In this document: one piece after another, positions 1-6,882 of the stretch | How positions within the stretch are numbered: position 1 is the first letter of the stretch | Layout of the letters: each line of letters begins with the position of its first letter | Assembly (NCBI GenBank): GCA_031289585.1 | Contig: JAITPF010000046.1 | Span: 1 to 36,089 of the forward strand | Source of the DNA: Endomicrobium sp. | Lineage (GTDB): Bacteria; Elusimicrobiota; Endomicrobiia; Endomicrobiales; Endomicrobiaceae | Length of the DNA stretch: 36,089 nt | Direction: 5' to 3' | Made by a program: the position numbers and the translations under genes | Notes under the pieces: model-generated | Seen by the model: the letters and a program-made list of their open reading frames with translations, nothing else | Databases searched by the model: none | What the model was told of the DNA's origin: nothing

Positions 1-1
1 A

Positions 2-3000
2 TATGCGCCACTTCCAATAGTTAGTTTAAACGCAAATGTTTTACTTGTTCCTTTCTTTGTATCAGATTGCCAAATCCCAATATCTGGGCATCTGGGGTTA
101 ACAGACACGAGTTCACAAGCCGAGATTCAAGAATTTGAAAGATTCCTTATCGCTAAACTTACAGTTGACGAACTCTATAGAAAAACATATTCTAGCAAAA
201 GTTTACCAGTAGTTGTAGCCGCAGTTTCACCTTCACCTTTAGCTGAAGCTCCACCACCAGCAGCGTCTGTAGTTAAAGCTCCACCACCTGCAGCGAGGCG
301 AGCTCCTGTAAAAAGAGGGGGAGGTCCTTCTGATGAACAAGGTTTCGAAGTTGTTGCAACAGCAAGCAGCGCCTCAAAAACGGCAGTCGCAGCACCACCA
401 GCAGCATCTGGAGCGAGGCGAGCTCTTGTAAAAAGAGGGGGAAGTCCTTCTGATGAACAAGCTTTACAAGTTGGTGCAACAGCTGCGAGAGGACTTGGAG
501 CAGAATTGCTAAGACTAGGGGAAAAGTCCATAAGCAGCGCTTCAGAAACGGCAGTCGCAGCTAGTCGTGTAAATGTTGCTATGCAAGCTGCGTTAGCCGC
601 TACGGTTGACATTCAAACGCAATTGCAACTTGCTATAATGTCAAAGTTTATGTCTTCTATCAAAGATTTCCAAGAGTATCAAGTTGCGCTTATGCAAGAA
701 GCAGCTCAAGCTGCCCGCGACGGCAATTATTTTACTGATGGTATGAATTTAGAGATTTTAGATAAAGTTGCTGCAGTATTGCCAGCAGATCTTAGAGAAG
801 TATTTAGACAAAATATTTCAAGCAAAGAAGACGCTTCAGGAGGCGTTGTTATGTCGTATAACAGCGCAGACGGAAAGATACATATAAATTACGCAATGTT
901 ACGCGCAATGTTCTTTGACAAAGAAGGAAATATTCAAAATACAGAACTCTTAGAAGTATTTGTAAGGCACGAGTTTAGACACAAAGATTATGCCGAATCT
1001 TCAAACCAAGTAAAGAGAGCAATTCACGCCATACCAAGTTTAGAAGAATTTATAATTTCAATGGGCGATATTTATGACTGGACACGGCTAAATCCACAAA
1101 CGGAGGCAGTACAAGTAGGATACGAACAAGCAATAAGATTTTTAATATCAGAAATTCCTTATATACAGGCAGCAGCTAATATCGGCTATGAAACAGCAAA
1201 AAGCGTAGCAGCAACCCAAGCAACATATTACAGAACAATAGAAGACGGAGTGATAGAACTGATAGCGCCCATATATGCGCAAGATCCTGCGATGTTTGCA
1301 AAAACTGACGATAAAAAATCTCTAAGACTGGTAGTGGTAGATTCGGCCGACGGGGCACAAACGTCCGCATTTAATCAAGCAAAAATATTAAGAGATAACG
1401 GCTACTCAACAGCAGTAGTAGAACACATATCCAGTATTACTGATGTAGCCGGTTGCTACAAAATGCCAGTAAATGTTTCATTTACAGCAAACGGTACAGA
1501 CTTAGTGTATGACGTATATGTAAGGCAAGTTGATGGAATTCATATAATTGGGTTGAAATTAAAGAGTGATATCAGCGTAGAATTGAACACATCACAAAAC
1601 TTCGCAGCAGCAGCTCTGTCTTTTGCAAGCGATGTTAACACAAATAGAGTTTTAAGAAATAGTTTCAACGCATTAAAAAAAGATGCTGCTTTAATGTATG
1701 GAGTAACAAGCAATCTAGAAATAAATCCAACAGGTATAGCAATGATAAATTTTGTAGGTTTTCCTACAGAATTTGCAGGTGTTGCTTCCTCCCACCTTTC
1801 CACCTTTGGGGGAGATTCTCCTTCTGTTATCTCTTCCCTTGCGGGAGAAAGTGAGACAGAGTCTTGGGTGAAGGGTGCCTTAACAGGCGTTTACGTCGCA
1901 ACGGATCAAGAAATCGCAGAAAGTAACCTAACAACAATAGACCAAAACATTAAAGCTGAGCAGCTTTATAAACTTGACCAACAAGAGAAATATTACCAAA
2001 TTAGCGTAAGAAGCAGCAAAATAGATACAAGATTTGTTGAAAAAGCAGTATGGGCAAAAAAGAAAGAAGGGGCTACAGCAATAATATTAGACGTTACAAA
2101 TGATATTGATCTCAATGATTCTGCCACAAAAGAAAGATTAACGCTAGCAGCGACAACAATACGCGCGCTAGGGTTAAGAGCAACAATAAAAATAGACGTT
2201 TCAAAACTGACAGGAAATTTTATTGACGTGTTTAACACACTGTTTGAATTAGGATTTGATGGAATAAGCATTGAAGCTGTAAATGTGGAAAATATAGAAA
2301 CGCTAAAATCGGCATTAGATGCGCTCAAAGCATCTTCAGCAGCAAACGCTATAGAAGCAAGGAATACAATGCATCTAAAAGACGAGAATATAAAAGAACA
2401 GCTCTTTGCAGTATTAGAAACAGAAATAAATAATTATAATACGCTTTTCATAACAGAGTTTGACATAGAAACAGGCGAAGCGCTGATAGCGGCACAAAAA
2501 GCGCTGGAAGCGTCAAGAAGAGGATACGAAAGAGGAAGAAGAGCAGCAGACACAAATATTGTTGTAAGAGCAGCAAATATTAGAGCGTTGTCTAGCATAA
2601 TAACGAGAGATTTTTCAATCATTACAGCTGCCCAACTAAGACAAGCTGTAAGAACGGCAGGCGTCAACACGGAAATAGCAAAACATATAGGTAGAGTGCT
2701 TAATGGAGTATCTGATGATGCAAGAGGTACAGAGTCTATTATAGAAGCAGTAGGTTTTGTGAGAGGAATTGTTGAATCTTGTTTAACAAATCAATATATG
2801 CAAGCGTTTGATATTACACAGGAAATATTTGACATGAACGAAATGTCCGATAGAGAATCGCTGGGCGTAATGCTTACAGCATTATTTGTAGCAAAACCAG
2901 AAGTATTTGAAAGTCCAGCTTCTTTGAGGACGTATTTTGACGAAGCAAACAGCAGTTTAATTAACAGTCCAAACGGACAAATGTCATTGTTAGAACAAAG

Positions 3001-3217
3001 AAAAGGAGTTATACGTTTTGTCAATTCCCTTGTTGAAGAGTTTGAATTAGCAAAACAAGTTGCTGATAAGACTGATCAAATACAAACATTAACAATAAGT
3101 TTAGCGATAATAAACGAGTCTATGAACAAGATATCGTTTAGTAGAATTATAGAAGAAACCAAAAAACGGGCAAAAATTTCATCAGCTACTATTCGCAACA
3201 TCCTCCGCGCCGCATGA
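2..3217 (+). CDS. Giant repeat-containing protein, 3' part (5' end outside window)
   Basis: The frame is open from base 2 to the TGA at 3215-3217 (about 1071 codons), with no credible start, so the gene begins upstream. A TTG at 506 lies inside the open frame and is not a convincing start. In order the sequence shows: a unique segment (residues 1-65); a Pro/Ala/Arg-rich low-complexity linker with an internal duplication (about 75-160); a helical region containing HEFRH at about residue 323, which fits the HExxH metallopeptidase pattern; a segment rich in hydrophobic beta/alpha alternation resembling half a TIM barrel (about 665-785); and a charged helical C-terminus. A palindromic element sits in frame at 1786-1876. 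I do not recognise the family and assign no function. Large, fast-evolving proteins like this are inferred to be exported or surface proteins, but the N-terminus is missing. Confidence 0.75.
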   Translation, partial: YAPLPIVSLNANVLLVPFFVSDCQIPISGHLGLTDTSSQAEIQEFERFLIAKLTVDELYRKTYSSKSLPVVVAAVSPSPLAEAPPPAASVVKAPPPAARRAPVKRGGGPSDEQGFEVVATASSASKTAVAAPPAASGARRALVKRGGSPSDEQALQVGATAARGLGAELLRLGEKSISSASETAVAASRVNVAMQAALAATVDIQTQLQLAIMSKFMSSIKDFQEYQVALMQEAAQAARDGNYFTDGMNLEILDKVAAVLPADLREVFRQNISSKEDASGGVVMSYNSADGKIHINYAMLRAMFFDKEGNIQNTELLEVFVRHEFRHKDYAESSNQVKRAIHAIPSLEEFIISMGDIYDWTRLNPQTEAVQVGYEQAIRFLISEIPYIQAAANIGYETAKSVAATQATYYRTIEDGVIELIAPIYAQDPAMFAKTDDKKSLRLVVVDSADGAQTSAFNQAKILRDNGYSTAVVEHISSITDVAGCYKMPVNVSFTANGTDLVYDVYVRQVDGIHIIGLKLKSDISVELNTSQNFAAAALSFASDVNTNRVLRNSFNALKKDAALMYGVTSNLEINPTGIAMINFVGFPTEFAGVASSHLSTFGGDSPSVISSLAGESETESWVKGALTGVYVATDQEIAESNLTTIDQNIKAEQLYKLDQQEKYYQISVRSSKIDTRFVEKAVWAKKKEGATAIILDVTNDIDLNDSATKERLTLAATTIRALGLRATIKIDVSKLTGNFIDVFNTLFELGFDGISIEAVNVENIETLKSALDALKASSAANAIEARNTMHLKDENIKEQLFAVLETEINNYNTLFITEFDIETGEALIAAQKALEASRRGYERGRRAADTNIVVRAANIRALSSIITRDFSIITAAQLRQAVRTAGVNTEIAKHIGRVLNGVSDDARGTESIIEAVGFVRGIVESCLTNQYMQAFDITQEIFDMNEMSDRESLGVMLTALFVAKPEVFESPASLRTYFDEANSSLINSPNGQMSLLEQRKGVIRFVNSLVEEFELAKQVADKTDQIQTLTISLAIINESMNKISFSRIIEETKKRAKISSATIRNILRAA
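293..467 (+). repeat. Internal duplication in giant gene, 120-bp spacing
   Basis: Two nearly identical stretches of about 55 bp (293-347 and 413-467) lie exactly 120 bp (40 codons) apart. They encode the matching peptides ARRAPVKRGGGPSDEQ and ARRALVKRGGSPSDEQ. A third partial copy of the following sequence (about 365-390) recurs at 533-560. The spacing keeps the frame, so the linker can lengthen or shorten by whole repeats. Confidence 0.85.
1786..1876 (+). repeat. Palindromic element inserted in frame within a coding region
   Basis: This stretch is richer in G and C than its flanks and carries motifs typical of intergenic palindromic repeats: a 'ctcccacc' run, 'ttgggggag', and 'cccttgcgggag', which folds into a small hairpin. 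It is read as a Ser/Gly/Glu-rich segment (SSHLSTFGGDSPSVISS, then AGESETESWVKG) unlike the surrounding sequence. The frame is kept across it. Confidence 0.55.
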
Positions 3218-3237
3218 GATACGTTTTTGTTTTTTAG

Positions 3238-3300
3238 ATGTCATTCCCGCGTACGCGAAAAACGTGGATTCCTGTTTTCACGTGTATATGACCGGTATTT
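3238..3300. repeat. 'tcattcccgcg' type palindromic repeat, partly decayed
   Basis: This begins with 'gtcattcccgcg' and holds the inverted partner 'cgtggattcc', plus a second short dyad 'cacgtg'. A compact intact version of the same type (attcccg-ttttcg-cgggaat) lies at 25808-25835. Confidence 0.55.
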
Positions 3301-3311
3301 TTTTATCTTAT

Positions 3312-3402
3312 CCGTCATTGCGAAAGCCCGAGGGTTGTGGCAATCTTTCTTTTAACAACATAGATTGCTTCGTCGGGGCTTTGTCCCTCCTCGCAATGAC
3401 GG
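3312..3402. repeat. 'ccgtcattgcga' dispersed palindromic repeat, intact copy
   Basis: The ends form a perfect 12-bp inverted repeat: CCGTCATTGCGA at 3312-3323 and TCGCAATGACGG at 3391-3402. Inside is a second inverted pair, GCAATCT at 3340-3346 and AGATTGC at 3362-3368. The same plan recurs at 25658-25749 and 25898-25983, with decayed copies elsewhere. It lies next to a truncated transposase gene. Confidence 0.85.
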
Positions 3403-3440
3403 CTTGCATTTAGTCGCCGAGAGGCTAAACAGCCTAAAAG

Positions 3441-3792
3441 CGAAAGATTTATTTGAAAGAACAAAAAAAATCGTTTAAAATAAAACGCGTGCAAACAGAC
3501 AATGGGAGTGAATTTGATGGACATAGTCATGATTATTTAAAGGGAAATAACTTAACGCATTTTTGGAATTATCCAAGAAGTCCAAAAAGTAATACATATA
3601 TGGAACGATTTAACAGGACGATAAAAGAGGAGTTTGCTTATAGGAATGAAAATTGCATAGACAATTGCCAAGAAGCAAATGAAAGGATAAAAGATTGGAT
3701 ATTTTGGTATTATACGCAAAGATTTGCATAGAGGCTTAAATTATCAAACGCCTCTAAAGTCCAATTTGTTTATAAACGACTACATAATTTGA
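3441..3792 (+). pseudogene. IS3/IS481-type transposase remnant (integrase core C-terminus)
   Basis: The fragment carries the rve integrase-core signature: QTDNGSEF (second catalytic Asp), HFWNYPRSPKSN, then ERFNRTIKEEF (catalytic Glu). The N-terminal half with the first catalytic Asp is absent; an in-frame stop lies at 3426 just upstream. The first frame stops at 3731. Reading resumes one base on as LHRGLNYQTPLKSNL and stops at 3790-3792, so a one-base insertion near 3723 has split the usual HRGLNYQTP tail. The element is inactive. No terminal inverted repeats were identified. Confidence 0.8.
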
Positions 3793-3818
3793 CAAAGAAA
3801 AAGTAATTATTGTACAAT
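3789..3818 (+). promoter_or_regulatory. Sigma-70-type promoter for the infC operon
   Basis: TTGACA at 3789-3794 and TACAAT at 3813-3818 are separated by 18 bp. This is a near-consensus vegetative promoter. Transcription would start near 3825 and give a leader of about 140 nt before infC. The -35 box overlaps the end of the transposase remnant. Confidence 0.7.
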
Positions 3819-3824
3819 CTAGAC

Positions 3825-3926
3825 AATTAAATAATAAAGTAGTCGTCCCGACTCACCTTTACCTAAATGTAATTTGAGGGAAGAGGTTAAAAGTATAAGA
3901 GAATAGTTTTTTATATTATATGTTAC
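3825..3926 (+). promoter_or_regulatory. Structured 5' leader upstream of infC
   Basis: The leader holds a short hairpin (GTCG-tcc-CGAC, 3842-3852). A longer stem pairs 3855-3864 with 3878-3887 with one mismatch, and its loop is AT-rich. A terminator-like hairpin follows at once. This layout resembles the autoregulated leaders of infC-rpmI-rplT operons, in which ribosomal protein L20 or initiation factor levels control expression. No named Rfam family was recognised by eye. Confidence 0.45.
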
Positions 3927-3958
3927 GGGGCGGAATTTATTTCCGACCCCGATTTTTA
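3927..3958 (+). terminator. Rho-independent terminator or attenuator just before infC
   Basis: GGGG-CGGAA (3927-3935) pairs with TTCCG-a-CCCC (3941-3950) with one bulged A, followed by a T-rich tract (3951-3960). It ends only a few bases before the infC start and leaves no room for a normal ribosome binding site. This suggests conditional termination or translational control of infC rather than the end of another transcript, as no gene lies between it and the promoter. Confidence 0.65.
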
Positions 3959-3966
3959 TTGAAAAA

Positions 3967-4527
3967 TTGGCAAGAACAAAATTCAAATTGCCAAGAGGGG
4001 GAGACGTCGAAAACAGAAAAATTCGTATAAATCAATTTATTAGGGTGGCTGAAGTAAGACTGGTTGATTATGATGGAACAATGGTAGGAGTAGTAAAAAT
4101 AGCTGATGCTTTATCAAGAGCTCAGGCAAAAGATTTGGATTTAGTTGAAATTTCTCCACAGGCTAAACCACCTGTTTGTAAAATAGTTAACTTCTCCAAA
4201 TTTAAGTATGAAATGGATAAAAAAGAAAAAGAAGCTAAAAAGAAACAAAAAAATTCTCAACTTAAAGAAGTAAGAATAAGACCTCGTATAGGTGGGCACG
4301 ATTTAGAAATTAAAATTAAACATGCTAGAGAATTTATTATTAATGGGGATAAAGTACAGCTTACGGCAATGTTTTCAGGAAGAGAAATGCAACATAAAGA
4401 TTTAGGGATTAAAATTATGGACAAAATAAAGGAATCTTTAGTAGACATTGCAGATCCCGAAGGAAGAATTTCTTCAATGGGGACAAGAGTATTCTTGACT
4501 TTAAGTCCAAAAAAGAAAATAAAGTAA
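3967..4527 (+). CDS. infC: Translation initiation factor IF-3
   Basis: IF-3 binds the 30S subunit, blocks premature 50S joining and checks start-codon pairing. The 186-residue product has the usual length and both domains: an N-terminal domain (RINQFIRVAEVRLVDYDG, DLVEISPQAKPPVCKI), a Lys-rich linker (about 80-95), and a C-terminal domain (KEVRIRPRIGGHDLEIKI, FSGREMQHKDLG). The start chosen is TTG at 3967. An in-frame ATT at 3958 is a possible alternative, as rare start codons are a known trait of infC that allows self-regulation. Neither has a Shine-Dalgarno sequence in front. It leads the infC-rpmI-rplT group. Confidence 0.95.
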   Translation: MARTKFKLPRGGDVENRKIRINQFIRVAEVRLVDYDGTMVGVVKIADALSRAQAKDLDLVEISPQAKPPVCKIVNFSKFKYEMDKKEKEAKKKQKNSQLKEVRIRPRIGGHDLEIKIKHAREFIINGDKVQLTAMFSGREMQHKDLGIKIMDKIKESLVDIADPEGRISSMGTRVFLTLSPKKKIK

Positions 4528-4616
4528 AATAAATTGATTTAATATAATAGCAAAAATTATGTTATGTTTGGAAATTGCAAGCATAAAACAGTTTACTGTA
4601 TCATGGGGGGAGTAAA

Positions 4617-4817
4617 ATGCCTAAAATGAAAACGCACAGCGGGGCGAAAAAACGCTTTAAAGTTACGGAAAAAGGAAAAGTTAAATATAAAAAGCCTGGA
4701 CAGAGGCATCTTTTGACCGGAGATTCAGGTAACCAAAACAGAAAAGCAAGAAAATCTGTTATAGTTGCAAAAACAGATATGAAGACAATGAAAAAAATTA
4801 TGCCATATAGTTTTTAA
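4617..4817 (+). CDS. rpmI: 50S ribosomal protein L35
   Basis: This is a small, very basic 66-residue protein of the large ribosomal subunit. It begins MPKMKTHSGAKKRFKVTEKG and contains the typical KPGQRHLLTGDSGNQNRKAR stretch, which contacts 23S rRNA. The ATG at 4617 follows a strong GGGGGGAG ribosome binding site. It sits 89 bp after infC and 149 bp before rplT, the conserved order. A TATAAT-like box near 4543 may add a promoter between infC and rpmI, but this is weak. Confidence 0.96.
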   Translation: MPKMKTHSGAKKRFKVTEKGKVKYKKPGQRHLLTGDSGNQNRKARKSVIVAKTDMKTMKKIMPYSF

Positions 4818-4966
4818 AAATTAGTGTGGCTGTGAAAAAAGTTGTATTTGTACCCGCGAAAGCGAATTCTCAGTTTGTCTTTAAAATCTTACCATAATTT
4901 ATGTCTGGGCTGGATATTTAATGAGAATAATTATAATATAATTTAAGTAATTCAAGGAGACTTCCA

Positions 4967-5314
4967 ATGCGTATAAAAAGTGCGGTATATACAAGACAAA
5001 GAAAGAAAAAAATATTTAGACTTGCAAAAGGATCTTATGCAGCAAAGAAAAACCGTTGGAGAATGGTAATTCAGCAGGTAGAAAGATCTCTTAACTATGC
5101 TTATACTGGAAGAAAAGACAATAAAACAAATTTCAGAACTCTTTGGATAGTTCGTCTTAATGCTGCAGTAAGAGAGGAAGGTATCTCTTACAACAGATTT
5201 ATTTCTGGTCTTAAAAAGGCTAATATTACCATAGATAGAAAAATGCTTGCAGAAATTGCAGTGAATGATAATCTTACATTTAAACAGCTTGTTGAGATTG
5301 TTAAAGCTGCATAA
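4967..5314 (+). CDS. rplT: 50S ribosomal protein L20
   Basis: L20 is needed early in 50S assembly, and in many bacteria it also represses its own operon by binding the leader mRNA. The product is 115 residues, the standard length, and basic. It shows RQRKKKIFRLAKGSYAAKKN near the N-terminus and LWIVRLNAAVREEGISYNRF in the globular domain. The ATG at 4967 has AAGGAG upstream. The 149-bp gap from rpmI holds a decayed 'cccgcgaaagcg' repeat trace and an AT-rich tract with TATAAT-like sequences near 4930. Confidence 0.96.
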   Translation: MRIKSAVYTRQRKKKIFRLAKGSYAAKKNRWRMVIQQVERSLNYAYTGRKDNKTNFRTLWIVRLNAAVREEGISYNRFISGLKKANITIDRKMLAEIAVNDNLTFKQLVEIVKAA

Positions 5315-5319
5315 ATTAA

Positions 5320-5478
5320 TGTTATTCTCCAATAAAAGCGGTAATATTGTTTTTTCTTGGATTCATAATAGTAGATACGATGCTTTTGTTGTTGTCTGGT
5401 ATTTATAAAATTTGGCAGATGAAGCAAAAGAAATGTACTCAGAGGGTTACTATTAACACTAGAGCCAGTTTACACTAA
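5320..5478 (+). pseudogene. Possible short membrane protein or remnant (single helix plus basic tail)
   Basis: An open stretch reads AVILFFLGFIIVDTMLLLLSGIYKIWQ in two overlapping hydrophobic parts, then MKQKKCTQRVT and a stop at 5476-5478. It has no ATG at its start (only TTG at 5347 or ATG at 5383) and no good ribosome binding site. A single membrane helix followed by a basic, potentially coiled start resembles the N-terminus of septum-formation proteins of the FtsB/DivIC kind. The coiled coil is missing, so it may be a truncated gene. The stop is supplied by a short palindromic repeat. The identity is speculative. Confidence 0.25.
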
Positions 5479-5480
5479 TA
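5459..5480. repeat. 22-bp 'ctagag...ctagta' repeat, copy 1
   Basis: The sequence CTAGAGCCAGTTTACACTAA (5459-5478) matches copies at 12682-12703 and about 14216-14237 with roughly five differences. All three sit at the 3' ends of open frames. Confidence 0.45.
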
Positions 5481-5521
5481 ATACAAAAGTGTCACAATGA
5501 TGGACAAAACTAAAAGAAAAA

Positions 5522-5620
5522 GTTGCCGCATTGCCTTTGTACCTTCGCTGCCTTTGACAATGCGCAACACTAGATCTCTGTCGTCATTGCAAGTCTACGA
5601 AGTAGGCGCAGCAATCTATA
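5522..5620. repeat. Decayed palindromic repeats between rplT and pheS
   Basis: The 419-bp gap 5315-5733 holds no convincing gene apart from the remnant at 5320-5478. It does contain an imperfect dyad (GTTGCCGCATTG at about 5522 with CAATGCGCAAC at about 5559) and half of the 'tcattgc...gcaatct' repeat (5581-5620). The short frame across them is repeat-derived and not reported as a gene. Confidence 0.55.
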
Positions 5621-5733
5621 TAAGTATTGCAAAACGGCCAAAAATTCTTCAAAAATCCATGCAGCACTTTCGTCCTATTAGATAGACTCAACAAACTTAT
5701 TTAGATTGAAAATTAATAAACAAGGATTTTGTG

Positions 5734-6753
5734 ATGAATAATATTGAATGTATTATTAATGAAGCGACGGAAAAAATAAAAAATGCTGATATTGTAGTAC
5801 TTGAAAATTTAAAAGTTGAGTATCTAGGGAGAAATGGTATTTTAACGCAGATTTTAAAGTCTTTGTCTCAATATTCTATTGAGGATAAAAAAAGAATTGG
5901 TTTGGAAGCAAACAAAGCAAAAAGTATTATTGAAAATGAAATTGATAAAAAAAAGGAAAGTCTTAAAAAAGCTTTGCTTGATGAGAAAGTGCAGAAAGAA
6001 AAATTGGATTATTCATCAAGTTTTTACTTCCCATTTTCAAAAGGTAGTTTTCATCCTGTTATACAAACAATACAAGATATAAGTTCTGTTTTTAAATCTC
6101 TTGGTTTTTCGGTTGCCGAAGGTCCCGAGATAGAAACTGATTGGTACAACTTTGAAGCTTTAAATATCCCTGAAAGCCACCCAGCAAGGGATACGCAGGA
6201 TACTTTTTATCTCGACAATGTGAAGAATTTGCTTAGAACTCATACTTCCTCTGGGCAAATTCGTGTTATGGAAAAACAAAAACCGCCGATAAAAGTTATT
6301 GTACCTGGAAGAGTTTATAGAAACGAAGCATCGGATGCTTCGCATTCTTCAACGTTTCATCAAATTGAAGGTCTTGTAGTAGATGAAAATGTAACATTTG
6401 TAGATTTAAAGGCAGTTCTTTCGAATTTTATACATAAGTTTTTTGGGTTCGAATTAGGTGTACGTTTTAGACCATCACATTTCCAATTTACAGAACCGTC
6501 GGCAGAAGTTGATATGCAGTGTCCTTTTTGTAAGGGTAATGGTTGTAGAGTATGTAAAAATTCTGGTTGGATTGAGACGTTGGGTTGTGGTATGGTGCAC
6601 CCTAATGTTTTAAAAGCTGTTAGTTATGATCCTGGAAAATATACAGCTTATGCTTTTGGGATAGGAGTCGAGAGAATTACAATGTTCAAACATGGAATAG
6701 ATGATATACGTTTGTTTTATGAAAATGATTTAAGGTTTTTAAAACAATTTTAA
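5734..6753 (+). CDS. pheS: Phenylalanyl-tRNA synthetase alpha subunit
   Basis: This is the catalytic subunit of the (alpha-beta)2 class II synthetase that charges tRNA-Phe. The product is 339 residues, with an N-terminal coiled coil (about 1-85) that contacts tRNA and a catalytic core. Motifs seen: HPVIQTIQDISSVFKSLGF, FEALNIPESHPARDTQDTFY (substrate pocket), RVYRNEASDASHSSTFHQIE (motif 2) and AYAFGIGVERITMFKHGIDD (motif 3). Cysteines in CPFCKGNGCRVCKNSGW form a probable zinc-ribbon insert. ATG 5734 is preferred over GTG 5731 because AAGGA at 5722-5726 gives 7-nt spacing. pheT follows. Confidence 0.97.
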   Translation: MNNIECIINEATEKIKNADIVVLENLKVEYLGRNGILTQILKSLSQYSIEDKKRIGLEANKAKSIIENEIDKKKESLKKALLDEKVQKEKLDYSSSFYFPFSKGSFHPVIQTIQDISSVFKSLGFSVAEGPEIETDWYNFEALNIPESHPARDTQDTFYLDNVKNLLRTHTSSGQIRVMEKQKPPIKVIVPGRVYRNEASDASHSSTFHQIEGLVVDENVTFVDLKAVLSNFIHKFFGFELGVRFRPSHFQFTEPSAEVDMQCPFCKGNGCRVCKNSGWIETLGCGMVHPNVLKAVSYDPGKYTAYAFGIGVERITMFKHGIDDIRLFYENDLRFLKQF

Positions 6754-6761
6754 AGGGTATT

Positions 6762-6866
6762 TTAATAGCTTAATCCAATATTGTATATAAGTTCAAATGC
6801 GTGAAAACGAGTATCTATGTTTGAAAGTTTACAGCTGCGTCCGTCATAACAAGAAATATTATTTTG
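6762..6866 (-). pseudogene. Possible C-terminal fragment of an outer-membrane protein
   Basis: On the minus strand between pheS and pheT an open frame ends NIDTRFHAFELIYNIGLSY before a stop at about 6762. Alternating hydrophobic residues and a C-terminal aromatic residue look like the last beta strand of an outer-membrane barrel. The frame has no start of its own here; it continues antisense into pheT, where it is merely a shadow. If real it is a relic of a larger gene. Confidence 0.2.
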
Positions 6867-6882
6867 AGAAGGATTAGTAAAA

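Noticed and set aside
3312-3402. CRISPR-like repeat unit
   Set aside because: Copies are irregularly spaced between genes and internally palindromic, with no regular spacers.
5497-5685. 62-codon open frame between rplT and pheS
   Set aside because: It is built from decayed palindromic repeats and has no ribosome binding site.
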